From positions 496,001-560,000 of the forward strand of contig NZ_CP109017.1 of NCBI RefSeq assembly GCF_036226765.1: a DNA stretch of 64,000 bases. Direction: 5' to 3'. The first letter of the stretch is position 1, and each line of letters opens with the position of its first letter. The notes beneath the pieces are model-generated. The model worked only from the letters and a program-made list of their open reading frames with translations, was not told where the DNA came from and made no database searches. Positions 1-7,632 of the stretch are shown in pieces. The position numbers and the translations under genes were made by a program. This stretch comes from Streptomyces sp. NBC_00670. GTDB lineage: Bacteria; Actinomycetota; Actinomycetes; Streptomycetales; Streptomycetaceae.

Positions 1-1
1 C

Positions 2-811
2 GTCGTGACCGTCTACCTGGCCATCCGCGTCACCCCGAACCTCGGCGACGCCTTCGCCGGCCTGCTCCCGGTCCTCCCGGACGAGAAGGACTCGGTCCTC
101 AACACCCTGGGCCTGATCGGCGGCGTGGGCGGCACCATCACGCTGGCCGCGTACGGTTACTGGGTCAACGCCAAGGGCTGGACCAACACCGGCTGGATGA
201 AGGTCATGCGCCTGGACAATCGGGTCGCCTACGCGACGACCGGCATCTTCGTGATCGCCATGCTCCTCGTGGGCGCGGAGTTGCTGCACTCGGCGAACAT
301 CGCGATCGCGAGCGGCGACAAGGGCCTGATCCAACTCGGGGACATCCTTGAGCAGCAGTACGGCACGGCCACCGGCAAGCTCTTCCTGATCGGGTTCTTC
401 GCCACCTCCTTCACCTCCCTGATCGGCGTCTGGCACGGCGTGAGCCTGATGTTCGCCGACTTCCTGGCCCGGCAGCGCGGCGAACGCGAGGCACGCGCCG
501 ACGAGCTGGCCTCGGGCCGCCGCGAGAAGTCCTGGGCCTTCCGCGCCTACCTGCTCTGGCTGACCTTCCCGCCCATGATCCTGCTCTTCCAGGACGAGCC
601 CTTCCGCCTGGTCATCATCTACGGCGTCCTGGGTGCCGCCTTCATGCCCTTCCTCGCACTGACCCTGATGTGGCTCCTCAACTCCTCCCGCACGCCCCGC
701 GAATGGCGCAACGGCGGCCTCAGTAACGGCATGCTCGCGATCGCGGGGCTACTGTTCCTGGTCCTGTGCGTGAAGCAGATCTGGGACCAGCCGTGGTCGG
801 AGTTCTTCTAG
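2..811 (+). CDS. Nramp-family divalent metal ion transporter, C-terminal part (5' cut by window)
   Basis: The reading frame is already open at the first base, so this is the C-terminal part (about 269 residues) of a longer integral membrane protein. Several hydrophobic segments are visible (for example near residues 35-55, 80-100, 125-150, 180-200, 205-230 and 240-260 of the visible part). The visible sequence, with a charged loop after the segment around LIGVWHGVSLMFADF, fits the Nramp/MntH-like family of proton-coupled Mn2+/Fe2+ importers. The DPGN-type metal-binding motif expected in helix 1 lies outside the window, so the family call rests on overall pattern only. The gene ends with TAG at 809-811. 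It is followed directly by the broken lplA fragment and is not obviously part of the dormancy island. Confidence 0.6.
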   Translation, partial: VVTVYLAIRVTPNLGDAFAGLLPVLPDEKDSVLNTLGLIGGVGGTITLAAYGYWVNAKGWTNTGWMKVMRLDNRVAYATTGIFVIAMLLVGAELLHSANIAIASGDKGLIQLGDILEQQYGTATGKLFLIGFFATSFTSLIGVWHGVSLMFADFLARQRGEREARADELASGRREKSWAFRAYLLWLTFPPMILLFQDEPFRLVIIYGVLGAAFMPFLALTLMWLLNSSRTPREWRNGGLSNGMLAIAGLLFLVLCVKQIWDQPWSEFF

Positions 812-897
812 AACTGTCTCTCTGGTCGGTTGGTCAGTCGATCGGAGGTGTCCGTCCGAGGTGGACGAGGTACGGACACGTTCCGTCACGGCACCCT

Positions 898-1289
898 GAC
901 CGGCCGGACGTCAGGCCCGTCTGGCGGCGCAGCGGGTCCACGCGCTTCTTCGCGCTGGTCGTGCCCTTGTCGGACATCTTCTCCTTGCCGATGCGCAGCA
1001 CCTGCAGCATCTTGTCCGCGTCGATGTCGTAGCTCATCGTCACGTGATGCAGGACAGCGCCCGGCCCGCCGTCCGTGGCCACCATGCGCTTCTGCGCCGC
1101 GCCACCGATCTTGCCGACCTCGGTGGCGATGTCGTTCAGCGGCTGGTACCACGCCTTGATGCCCATGTCGCCGAGCGCGGCGATCACCCACTCGTCCAGA
1201 TACGCGTAGGACTCGGCGAACGACAGCCCGGAGACCAGCGAGGCCGGCACCGACAGGGAGTACGTGACGGTGTTGCCCACCTCTACGAA
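898..1289 (-). pseudogene. Internal fragment of lipoate-protein ligase gene (lplA copy)
   Basis: This is a second, truncated copy of the intact lplA gene at 37210-38289, in the same orientation. It covers the middle of the ligase domain, from VGNTVTYSLS to RRQTGL...TSGR, and lacks about 180 N-terminal and 35 C-terminal codons. Reading the two side by side gives about 9 mismatches over some 355 aligned bases (about 97% identity). It also carries an in-frame 57-bp deletion, which removes the 19 codons that run from PRETVID to RARHGL in the intact gene. The deletion joins two CAGGCC repeats that are still both present in the intact gene at 37306-37311 and 37363-37368. The reading frame stays open by chance but has no start region of its own. 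Homology stops sharply at both ends. Confidence 0.9.
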
Positions 1290-1381
1290 GGTCGAGCCGG
1301 AAAAGCACTACGACTCGGCGGCGGTACGAGCAAGGTTGAGCGTCCAGGACAAAGCCGCCGACGCCTTGACATGCCTTGCCG

Positions 1382-1399
1382 GCCCAGCGCGGGCTGGGC
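1382..1399 (-). terminator. Candidate hairpin downstream of USP gene
   Basis: A 7-bp perfect stem, GCCCAGC / GCTGGGC with a 4-nt loop, lies 52 bp beyond the stop of the USP gene on the minus strand. There is no T-run, as is normal in Streptomyces. It is weak evidence of a terminator. Confidence 0.35.
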
Positions 1400-1450
1400 G
1401 CAGGTATCACCACAACGCAGGTTGGCTACCGGCGCGAGCTGCTGAGCGTG

Positions 1451-2326
1451 TCACGCGCTCTGTGGGACGACGGCCACCGGGCAGGCCGCGTGGTGCAGCA
1501 GCGTGTGGCCGACACGGCCGAGCTGGAGTCCGAAGTGCCCGGACCTGCGCCGTGCTCCGACGACGACGAGGTCGGCGGCGGCCGAGCGGTTCACCAGTAC
1601 CTTGCGGGCCGGTCCCTCGACCGTCGTCCTGCGCAGCCGTACGTCCGGATGTTCCGCCGCCGCCCCGCCGATCAGTATGTCGATCAGCGCCGCGGCACGT
1701 TCCTGATGCTGACGCGCCGGATCCGTGGGCAACACCGGGTGATCGACGGTTTCGGGAGAGGGACAGCGCCAGGCACGCACGACATCGAGTTCGCACCCGC
1801 GCGCCTCGGCCTCCCGGAACGCGAAGCCGACCGCTTCGTGGCCGCTGCCGGGATCCCCGGCACCGAGGATCACCCGACCGTGCGCCCCGGACAGGGCCGT
1901 CGCGTCACCTCGCACCACGACGACCGGGCAGTAGGCGCGGGCCGCGACAGCCAGACTCACCGATCCGAGCAGGGTTCCCTTCAGCCCTCCCCTGCCCCGC
2001 GATCCGGTGATCACGGCGGTGGCGTCCGTGCCCGCGTCCAGGAGCGCGGACACCGCCTCCGCGGCGACTGTCTCCGTGGAGACCTTGACGGTGGGATCAC
2101 GCCGCCTGACGCGTTCCGCGGCGGACTCCACGATGTGCTCGGCCATGACCTGTTCCGAGGGGCGCTCCCGGCTCGTGGTCGGCAGCGTCCCCTCGTACCG
2201 TTCCCACAGGGAGGCGTAGACCAGACGCAGTTCGAGTCCGTGCCGTGCGGCCTCGTCCACCGCCCAGTCGACCGCCAGGAGGCTGCCGTCCGATCCGTCG
2301 ACTCCTACGACCAGGGGGAGTGTCAT
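1451..2326 (-). CDS. Tandem-domain universal stress protein (UspA family)
   Basis: The protein has 291 residues and two UspA domains. The first starts with LPLVVGVDGSDGS (residues 3-15). It ends with the ATP-binding signature G-x2-G-x9-G-S seen in GSRGRGGLKGTLLGSVS. The second ends with GARRRSGHFGLQLGRVGH followed by LLHHAACPVAVVP. These glycine motifs are intact, so ATP binding is likely. The family acts in the cytoplasm in dormancy and stress adaptation, and tandem-domain members are typical of DosR regulons. I chose ATG at 2326 because an AAGAAGG/GGTGGG stretch precedes it; a GTG three codons upstream is also possible. The gene diverges from the cyclic-nucleotide-binding gene, and a candidate OsdR box lies between them. 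It is most similar by eye to the frameshifted USP at 26333-27197. Confidence 0.92.
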   Translation of the reverse strand: MTLPLVVGVDGSDGSLLAVDWAVDEAARHGLELRLVYASLWERYEGTLPTTSRERPSEQVMAEHIVESAAERVRRRDPTVKVSTETVAAEAVSALLDAGTDATAVITGSRGRGGLKGTLLGSVSLAVAARAYCPVVVVRGDATALSGAHGRVILGAGDPGSGHEAVGFAFREAEARGCELDVVRAWRCPSPETVDHPVLPTDPARQHQERAAALIDILIGGAAAEHPDVRLRRTTVEGPARKVLVNRSAAADLVVVGARRRSGHFGLQLGRVGHTLLHHAACPVAVVPQSA

Positions 2327-2429
2327 GGTTCCCACCGCCTTCTTTCTCGCTGTGTGACGTGCAGGAGGGATCCACTTTCACGGTCGCACCGGTGGGCCGG
2401 GGCGGCAAAGGCATTCCGGCCCTTCGTCC

Positions 2430-2443
2430 GGGACCTTCGGCCC
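2430..2443. promoter_or_regulatory. Candidate OsdR/DevR box
   Basis: GGGACCTTCGGCCC matches the pattern GGGNCNNNNGNCCC shared by the mycobacterial DevR box and by the perfect palindromes elsewhere in this island (7531, 13369). It sits in the 357-bp space between the divergent USP (start 2326) and cNMP-binding gene (start 2684), so it could serve either. Confidence 0.45.
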
Positions 2444-2683
2444 TGCCCGCGCGGGCGGTCGCGTGGTGTGCTGGTGGTGGCGGGGAGGACGAAGCGAGAC
2501 GCGGAGGAGTGGCCGAAGGTCACGCACCGCGCAATCGGGGTCCGCGAGAAGCGGGCGTCCTTCCCGCCACTCGCCCGGTGGACCGCCGTCGGCGAGGAGA
2601 TCCGGCGGTGACGCCGAAGAACCCGGCGGCCGTTGCCCGAACCCGCGGCTCACCGTCCGCGACGGAGGCAAGGAGACGGGACG

Positions 2684-3139
2684 ATGACCGACATCCCCCT
2701 TTCCAGGGCAATGACGAAGGAGCATCGGGAACGGCTGCTGCGGATCGCTCGCGAAGCCGCGTTCCCCTCAGGCACGCGACTGTTCGACGAAGGTCAGCCC
2801 GCCGACCGGTTCTGGATCATCCGCACCGGAACCGTCGTCCTGGACGTGAGCGTACCCGGCCGGCCCTCTGCCGCCGTCGACTCGCTGGGGCACGGGGAAC
2901 TGCTCGGCTGGTCCTGGCACTTCCCTCCGTACCGGTGGCACCTGGGTGCCGAAGCGCTCAGCCCCGTGCGCGCCTGGGAGTTCGACGCGGACACGGTACG
3001 GGCCGCGTGCGCACGGGATCCCGAGTTCGGCCGGGCGGTCGTCACCTGGGTCGGCCAGGTGGTGGCGGATCGGCTGCACATCTCACGCATCCGCCTGCTG
3101 GACCTGTACGCGCCGCACGGCAGCGGAACTCCCGCCTGA
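2684..3139 (+). CDS. Stand-alone cyclic-nucleotide-binding (Crp/Fnr-like sensor) domain protein
   Basis: This 151-residue protein consists of one cNMP-binding beta-roll. The segment FPSGTRLFDEGQPADRFWII followed by TGTVVLDV, and GHGELLGWSWHFPPYRWHLGAEAL in the middle, match the effector domain of Crp/Fnr regulators. There is no room for a helix-turn-helix: the sequence ends about 35 residues after the dimerisation-like helix (VVADRLHISRIRLLDLYA). It probably works as a sensor or adaptor through protein contact rather than as a DNA-binding factor. The start at 2684 is chosen for the AAGGAG eight bases upstream. The phosphate-binding RxxS motif of true cAMP receptors is not evident (GELLGWSW), so the ligand is unknown. 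Homologues of this small protein occur in the S. coelicolor SCO0167-0170 stress neighbourhood, as far as I recall. Confidence 0.85.
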   Translation: MTDIPLSRAMTKEHRERLLRIAREAAFPSGTRLFDEGQPADRFWIIRTGTVVLDVSVPGRPSAAVDSLGHGELLGWSWHFPPYRWHLGAEALSPVRAWEFDADTVRAACARDPEFGRAVVTWVGQVVADRLHISRIRLLDLYAPHGSGTPA

Positions 3140-3246
3140 GGCGGGGACACCGTACCCGGCGTGGCGCCACGAGGGGGCGGGGCAGGGTCTGTCCCCTCCC
3201 CCGTCCCCGCTCCGCGCCACCGGGCAGCGATTCCGAGGAGGAGACC

Positions 3247-3906
3247 ATGCGAGGCCCGCACACCGTGAGTGACGTCATGACCCACACCGCTGTGGCTGTG
3301 GGCCGGGATGCCCCGTTCAAGGACGTCGTCACGCTCATGCAGGAGTGGAAGGTCAGCGCCCTGCCCGTCCTGGAGGGCGAGGGGCGCGTCGTCGGTGTCG
3401 TCTCCGAGGCCGACCTCCTGCTCAAGGAGGAGTTCCGCGACAGCGATCCCGACCGGCTCACGCAGTTGCGCCGCCTGCCCGATCTGGCGAAGGCCGGCGG
3501 GCTGAACGCCGCCGATGTCATGACGGCTCCGGCCGTCACCGTCCATCCCGGGGCCACCCTCGGCGAGGCCGCGCGCATCATGGCCCGGCGGAGGGTGAAG
3601 CGGCTGCCCGTCGTCAACGCCGAAGGGCTGCTCGAGGGCGTGGTCAGCCGCGCGGATCTGCTGAAGGTCTTCCTGCGCACCGACGAGGAACTGGCCGAGG
3701 AGGTGCGGCGGGACGTCGTCGAACCACTCGTGCCGGCGTTCCAGGGGCAGGTCGGGGTGCGGGTGTCGAACGGCGTCGTCACCCTCACCGGGCGAGTCGT
3801 GAACACCTCCGTGGTACCCCTCGCCACGCGCATGGCGCGGACTGTGGAGGGCGTGGTCGACGTCGAATGGGACCTGGCGGACGAGACGGCCACCGGCGAG
3901 ACGTGA
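3247..3906 (+). CDS. CBS-CBS-BON domain protein
   Basis: The protein has 219 residues. Two CBS domains lie at about 6-62 (TVSDVMTHTAVAVGRDAPF ... VVGVVSEADLL) and 82-142 (NAADVMTAPAVTVHPGATL ... LEGVVSRADLLKVFLRTDEE), followed by a BON domain (about 148-215, VRVSNGVVTLTGRVVNTS ... VEGVVDVEWDL). CBS pairs bind adenine nucleotides and report energy charge; BON domains bind phospholipid or other surfaces. The pair is a common cytosolic energy sensor in actinobacterial dormancy regulons. AGGAGG lies six bases before the ATG. The gene follows the cNMP-binding gene by 107 bp on the same strand and converges on the next CBS-BON gene. The two sense strands look like an old inverted duplication, although their sequences have diverged. 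Confidence 0.93.
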   Translation: MRGPHTVSDVMTHTAVAVGRDAPFKDVVTLMQEWKVSALPVLEGEGRVVGVVSEADLLLKEEFRDSDPDRLTQLRRLPDLAKAGGLNAADVMTAPAVTVHPGATLGEAARIMARRRVKRLPVVNAEGLLEGVVSRADLLKVFLRTDEELAEEVRRDVVEPLVPAFQGQVGVRVSNGVVTLTGRVVNTSVVPLATRMARTVEGVVDVEWDLADETATGET

Positions 3907-4001
3907 CGCGTCCTGGTTCCGTGACCGGGACCGTGATCCTCCGTACGCCGTCCTTGTACTCGGCGACCGCCTGACCGCTCCTCGCCCCAGCGGGAAGCCG
4001 C

Positions 4002-4724
4002 TCACGCGGTGTCCGGCGCCTCGGGTGCGCGGCGGTCCTCGTACGCGAGGTCCGGCTCCAGGACAGGGCGGTGCCGGGGCGGGGTGAGCGCGCACCGTAC
4101 GTCCACCACTCCCTCGACCGAGCGCACCAGACGTTCGGCCAGAGGGACCAGGGAAGTGTCGCTGACGCGGCCGGTGAGCACGACCACGCCTTCGTGCACC
4201 TCGACATGGACGGAGTCCATGCCTTCCGGGAACCGGCCGCCGACGACTTCCCTGCGGATTTCTTCGGCGATGTCCTGGTCGGGACGGAGGAAGACCGTAA
4301 GCAGGTCGGAACGGCTGACGATGCCTCGCAGCACACCGTCCGCGTCGACAACGGGCAGACGCCCTACCCCGTGCCGCGCCATGAGGCGGGCGGCACCGGC
4401 GAGCGTGGCCTCGGGGCCGACGGTGACGGGGGGCGAGGTCATCAGCTCGGCCGCGGTGACCGCGTATGCCTTGTCCGAGCGGGCGGACGGACGGGCCGCC
4501 GGCCCGCGGGTCCGGTCTTCGCCGTCCGGGCGGAACTCCTCCTTGCGCAGCAGATCGGCCTCGGAGACGACGCCGACCACCTTCTTGGACCGGTCGACGA
4601 CGGGGAAGGCACTGATGCGTTGTGTCTCCAGGGCTCGCACGATGTCCTTGAACATCGCGCCCGCCGCCAGTGCGACGACCCTCCGTGTCATGACGTCGCC
4701 CACTGTGTGCACGCGCTCCTTCAT
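4002..4724 (-). CDS. CBS-CBS-BON domain protein, translationally coupled to osmC
   Basis: The protein has 240 residues with the order CBS (about 6-65, HTVGDVMTRRVVALAAGAMF), a charged linker, CBS (about 87-148, VTAAELMTSPPVTVGPEATL ... LRGIVSRSDLLTVFLRPDQD) and BON (about 155-215, VHVEVHEGVVVLTGRVSDTS). A 25-residue acidic tail follows. Its role is probably nucleotide-dependent sensing, as for the other island members. Its ATG overlaps the stop of the OsmC gene in the sequence ATGA (4721-4724), so the two are almost certainly one transcript with coupled translation. GGGAGG precedes the start. Confidence 0.93.
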   Translation of the reverse strand: MKERVHTVGDVMTRRVVALAAGAMFKDIVRALETQRISAFPVVDRSKKVVGVVSEADLLRKEEFRPDGEDRTRGPAARPSARSDKAYAVTAAELMTSPPVTVGPEATLAGAARLMARHGVGRLPVVDADGVLRGIVSRSDLLTVFLRPDQDIAEEIRREVVGGRFPEGMDSVHVEVHEGVVVLTGRVSDTSLVPLAERLVRSVEGVVDVRCALTPPRHRPVLEPDLAYEDRRAPEAPDTA

Positions 4725-5419
4725 GACGCCTCCCGCTGATCGTGGACACCGTCGCGGACACTTCCAGGTCCGGCGGACCGCGGTGCGGTGCCGCTCTCGG
4801 CGCTCCGGACCTCCAGGGACACCTCCGGTGGCCGGGCGAGCGTGTTCGTCACCGTGCAGTGGGAGACCACGGCACGCAGCGCGGCCAGTCGTTCCGGCGG
4901 CAAGGAGGGCGCCTCGACCACCAGCGAGAGCGCGGCGACACGGGGCGGGCGGTCGTCGGCGGTCCGGAACTCCGCGCGGACGCGCAGGCCGTCCCGGGTG
5001 AGGTCGTGCCGGTCGAGGAAGCGCCCCGCGTAGTGCGCGGCACACGAGGCCACCGCCGACACGAACAGTTCCACCGGGGTCGGCGCGGTGTTCTTGCCTC
5101 CCGCGTCGGTCGGCTGATCGACGGTCAGGACATGGCCCCGGACGCGTATCTCGTACGCGTCGCCCGCGATCGGCACCACCTCGGCCTCACCCGGCACACC
5201 GCCGGGTTCGGGGTCCACCGCGGCGGCCTGGAACAACAGCAGCCCGGCGAGACGACGCGCCTCCTCGGACGTGAGCGACAGCCACGGCTCGTCGTCGCGC
5301 TCGTCGTCGCGGGCAACGAAGGGGGCGCTGAGCACCACTCGTGCCGTACGGGGCGGCAGTCCCGGTGGGGCGAGGCGGGTGACTCCGATCGTGCGGCCGC
5401 AGTGCGTCTTCATGTTCAT
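4721..5419 (-). CDS. OsmC-family peroxiredoxin-like protein with N-terminal extension
   Basis: The protein has 232 residues. The C-terminal part (about 80-215) is an OsmC/Ohr fold with both conserved cysteines: one in ELFVSAVASCAAHYAG and one in AVVSHCTVTNTL. This predicts thiol-dependent reduction of organic or fatty-acid hydroperoxides in the cytoplasm. The first 75 residues (MKTHCGRTIGVTRLAPPG ... PWLSLTSEEARRLAGLLL) are not part of a normal OsmC protein. They resemble the small actinobacterial DUF6907-type proteins that carry a P-W-L-S/T-L-T-x-x-E-A-R motif, suggesting a fusion. The start at ATG 5419 follows AGGAGG by five bases. Its promoter region, shared with the divergent Rv1733c-like gene, contains a candidate OsdR box. 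Confidence 0.87.
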   Translation of the reverse strand: MNMKTHCGRTIGVTRLAPPGLPPRTARVVLSAPFVARDDERDDEPWLSLTSEEARRLAGLLLFQAAAVDPEPGGVPGEAEVVPIAGDAYEIRVRGHVLTVDQPTDAGGKNTAPTPVELFVSAVASCAAHYAGRFLDRHDLTRDGLRVRAEFRTADDRPPRVAALSLVVEAPSLPPERLAALRAVVSHCTVTNTLARPPEVSLEVRSAESGTAPRSAGPGSVRDGVHDQREAS

Positions 5420-5562
5420 CTCGGCCTCCTGTATGTCGTCGCCCACCGGCCGGTCGCGCCGGCACGCCTGCACCATCCAGTGCAGCACCACCGCCCCGCG
5501 GGCGTCGCGGGCCCGCCGGCCCCGCGTCCCGCTCCGAACGTCCCCTTGTGCGTCGGGGGCGG

Positions 5563-5576
5563 GGACCGAACGGCCC
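5563..5576. promoter_or_regulatory. Candidate OsdR/DevR box
   Basis: GGACCGAACGGCCC matches the island palindrome GGGCCGAYCGGCCC at 12 of 14 positions. It lies between the divergent OsmC (start 5419) and Rv1733c-like (start 5632) genes, about 55 bases upstream of the latter. Confidence 0.45.
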
Positions 5577-5631
5577 TCGCCGGGCGACCGGTTCCCGCGC
5601 CAGGCTGGAGGGGAGGCCGGAGGTGAGCACG

Positions 5632-6213
5632 ATGCGCGGAGACGGAGCCGTTCACCGGGCGCTCTGGCGCTGGCGCCGCAACCCGCTGCGCCGTCGTGAG
5701 GACGTGCTGGAAGCCTGGGTCCTGCTGGTCGTCTGGCTCGTCGTCGCTGTGGCGGCTCCGCTCGCGGGTGTGCTGGGAGCGCGGCTCTCGGCGCACGCGG
5801 CCGCGCAGCAACGCGCCGAGCGGTATCCCGTCACCGCCACCCTCCTCGAGGACGGGTCCGGGAGCAGCGGGAGCACCGGCTTGGCCGGGGGACGCGTCAC
5901 CGCCACGGTCCGCTGGACGACCGCGGACGGCATCCGGCACACCGGGAGGTCCCTGGTCGACCAGGGACTGGGCGCCGGCGCGCGGCTCACGCTGTGGACC
6001 GACCGGCGGGGCAGACTCACCTCCGCGCCGCCGACCGCGACCCGGATCGCGGTCGACTCCGCCTTCACGGGCGTGGCTTCTTCGGTCGCCGTCGTCGCGG
6101 TGACGGCCGCCGGCGCTCACGGCGTTGGTGTCGTCCTCGACAGGCGGCGCCGTCGCGCCTGGGAAGCGGACTGGCGGCAGCTCGGGTCCCGGTGGGGCCG
6201 GACGGCCAACTGA
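5632..6213 (+). CDS. Rv1733c-family membrane protein (copy 1)
   Basis: The protein has 193 residues. A basic N-terminus with WRWRRNPLRRREDVLEAW leads into a transmembrane helix (about 28-50). An external domain of about 80 residues follows, with TVRWTTADGIRHTGRSL and a beta-rich pattern. A second helix lies at about 140-162 and the tail is basic and cytoplasmic. This layout and the RRNPLRRR...VLEAW signature are those of the Rv1733c family, whose mycobacterial founder is a DosR-regulon antigen of unknown function. GGAGG lies eight bases before the ATG. The gene has a close relative at 7633-8214 and converges on the zinc alcohol dehydrogenase. Confidence 0.88.
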   Translation: MRGDGAVHRALWRWRRNPLRRREDVLEAWVLLVVWLVVAVAAPLAGVLGARLSAHAAAQQRAERYPVTATLLEDGSGSSGSTGLAGGRVTATVRWTTADGIRHTGRSLVDQGLGAGARLTLWTDRRGRLTSAPPTATRIAVDSAFTGVASSVAVVAVTAAGAHGVGVVLDRRRRRAWEADWRQLGSRWGRTAN

Positions 6214-6251
6214 GGTCAGGTACCGGACGATTCCCGTCCCGCCCGCCGGGT

Positions 6252-6283
6252 TGCCGGAGAGCGGCCGGTGTCGCCCTCCGGCA
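6252..6283. terminator. Candidate bidirectional hairpin between convergent genes
   Basis: TGCCGGAG and CTCCGGCA form an 8-bp perfect stem with a 16-nt loop. It lies in the 79-bp gap between the convergent Rv1733c-like gene and the zinc dehydrogenase. Confidence 0.4.
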
Positions 6284-6292
6284 TCAGGGTGG

Positions 6293-7390
6293 TCAGCTTC
6301 CCGTCCCACGGGCGGCTGCCTCCTCCGCGCCAACGGCGACGACTTCGCGTTGAGGCCCACCGAGGACGACCTTGAGTGCCCCTGTGTCGGCGGCCCGTGC
6401 GAAGACGTCGTAGGCCTCCTCCATGCGGTCGAGCGGGAAGGTGTGGGTCACCAGGTCCCCCAGGGGCAGCCGGCTGGCCGCCGCCATGCGCAGCAGCGTC
6501 GGCGTGGAGCGGGTGTCGACGAGCCCGGTGGTGAGCGTCAGGTTCTTGATCCACAGGTCCTCCAGGTGCAGCGTCGCCGGCTTGCCGTGGACGCCCACGT
6601 TGGCGACGTGTCCTCCGGCGCGCACCATGCGCGTGCACAGCTCGAAGGTCTCCGGCACGCCCACCGCCTCGACGACCACGTCCGCGCCGAGTCCGCCGGT
6701 CAGGTCCGCGACCAGCTGGGCGGGGTCCTCCCGCGCGTCGGCGACCGCGTCGGCGCCCATGCTCCGTGCGGCTTCCAGCCGTGCCGCGGCGACGTCGATC
6801 GCGATGACGCGTTCGGGCGAGAAGAGCCGGGCCGTGGCGATGGCCGCCAGCCCGACGGGGCCGGCTCCGACCACGACGACGGTGTCTCCGGGGCGGACGC
6901 GTCCGTTGAGGACACCCACCTCGTAGGCCGTGGGGAAGATGTCGGCCAGCAGCACGGCTTCCTCGTCGGGGACCGCGCCGGGCAGCGGGTGCACGGAGAG
7001 ATCGGCGTGCGGGACGCGGACGTACTCCGCCTGGGTCCCGTCGATCAGGTGCCCAAGTATCCAGCCGCCCCCGCCGAGGCACTGGCCGTACGCACCGTCC
7101 CTGCAGTACCGGCACCGGCCGCAGGCGGTGATGCAGGACACCAGGACCCGGTCTCCGGGGCGGACGGTGCGCACGTCGGCACCGACCTCGACGATCTCAC
7201 CGACCGCCTCGTGGCCGAGGACGGTGCCCGGCCGTACCTCGGGTACGTCCCCCTTGAGGATGTGCAGGTCCGTGCCGCAGATCGTGACGGCGTCCACCCG
7301 CACGATCGCGTCCGTGGGCTCCTTGAGGTCCGGGTCCGGGACGTCCTCCCATGCGGATCGTCCGGGCCCGTGGAACACGTAACCCTTCAT
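6293..7390 (-). CDS. Zinc-dependent alcohol dehydrogenase (MDR superfamily)
   Basis: The protein has 365 residues. The catalytic zinc site is seen in TICGTDLHILKGD and GHEAVGEIVEVG. The four-cysteine structural zinc loop is CGRCRYCRDGAYGQC (about residues 90-104, first Cys of the set just before). The Rossmann fold is VVVGAGPVGLAAI. It should catalyse NAD(P)-linked alcohol/aldehyde interconversion in the cytosol; the substrate is not readable from sequence. In this island it could recycle NADH by reducing aldehydes under oxygen limitation. The last 20 residues (REVVAVGAEEAAARGTGS) are a tail beyond the usual domain end. The ATG at 7390 is preceded by GAGG. The gene diverges from the second Rv1733c-like gene across a 242-bp region with four candidate OsdR boxes. 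Confidence 0.92.
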   Translation of the reverse strand: MKGYVFHGPGRSAWEDVPDPDLKEPTDAIVRVDAVTICGTDLHILKGDVPEVRPGTVLGHEAVGEIVEVGADVRTVRPGDRVLVSCITACGRCRYCRDGAYGQCLGGGGWILGHLIDGTQAEYVRVPHADLSVHPLPGAVPDEEAVLLADIFPTAYEVGVLNGRVRPGDTVVVVGAGPVGLAAIATARLFSPERVIAIDVAAARLEAARSMGADAVADAREDPAQLVADLTGGLGADVVVEAVGVPETFELCTRMVRAGGHVANVGVHGKPATLHLEDLWIKNLTLTTGLVDTRSTPTLLRMAAASRLPLGDLVTHTFPLDRMEEAYDVFARAADTGALKVVLGGPQREVVAVGAEEAAARGTGS

Positions 7391-7432
7391 GTCGCACCTC
7401 ACCCCTTCGTTGTCTCGTGCGGAAGGCGTGTG

Positions 7433-7584
7433 GACCCGACCGGCCGGTGGCCACGGGTCCGGGCCCACGAGCACCTGTGGGACGAAAAGCCCCACATCTC
7501 CAGTTTTCCTCCGCACGCCGGAGCTCGCTCGGGCCGACCGGCCCCCTTCACACCGCCTGACCGGCCCATGCGGCCGACCGGCTT
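7433..7584. promoter_or_regulatory. Cluster of four candidate OsdR/DevR boxes in a divergent promoter region
   Basis: GGGCCGACCGGCCC at 7531-7544 is a 14/14 match to the island palindrome. Three further 11/14 matches lie at 7433-7446, 7554-7567 and 7571-7584, all with the core C(C/T)GACCGG. The perfect site and the last site are 40 bp apart, close to four helical turns, which suits side-by-side binding by dimers of a NarL-type regulator. The region drives the divergent alcohol dehydrogenase (start 7390) and Rv1733c-like gene (start 7633). Confidence 0.6.
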
Positions 7585-7632
7585 CGCTGTCATGTTCGAA
7601 GTACGACGAGAGGTACGACGAGGAGGTGGAGG

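Noticed and set aside
3907..4001. A terminator between the convergent CBS-BON genes
   Set aside because: No stem of more than five base pairs could be found in the 95 bp.
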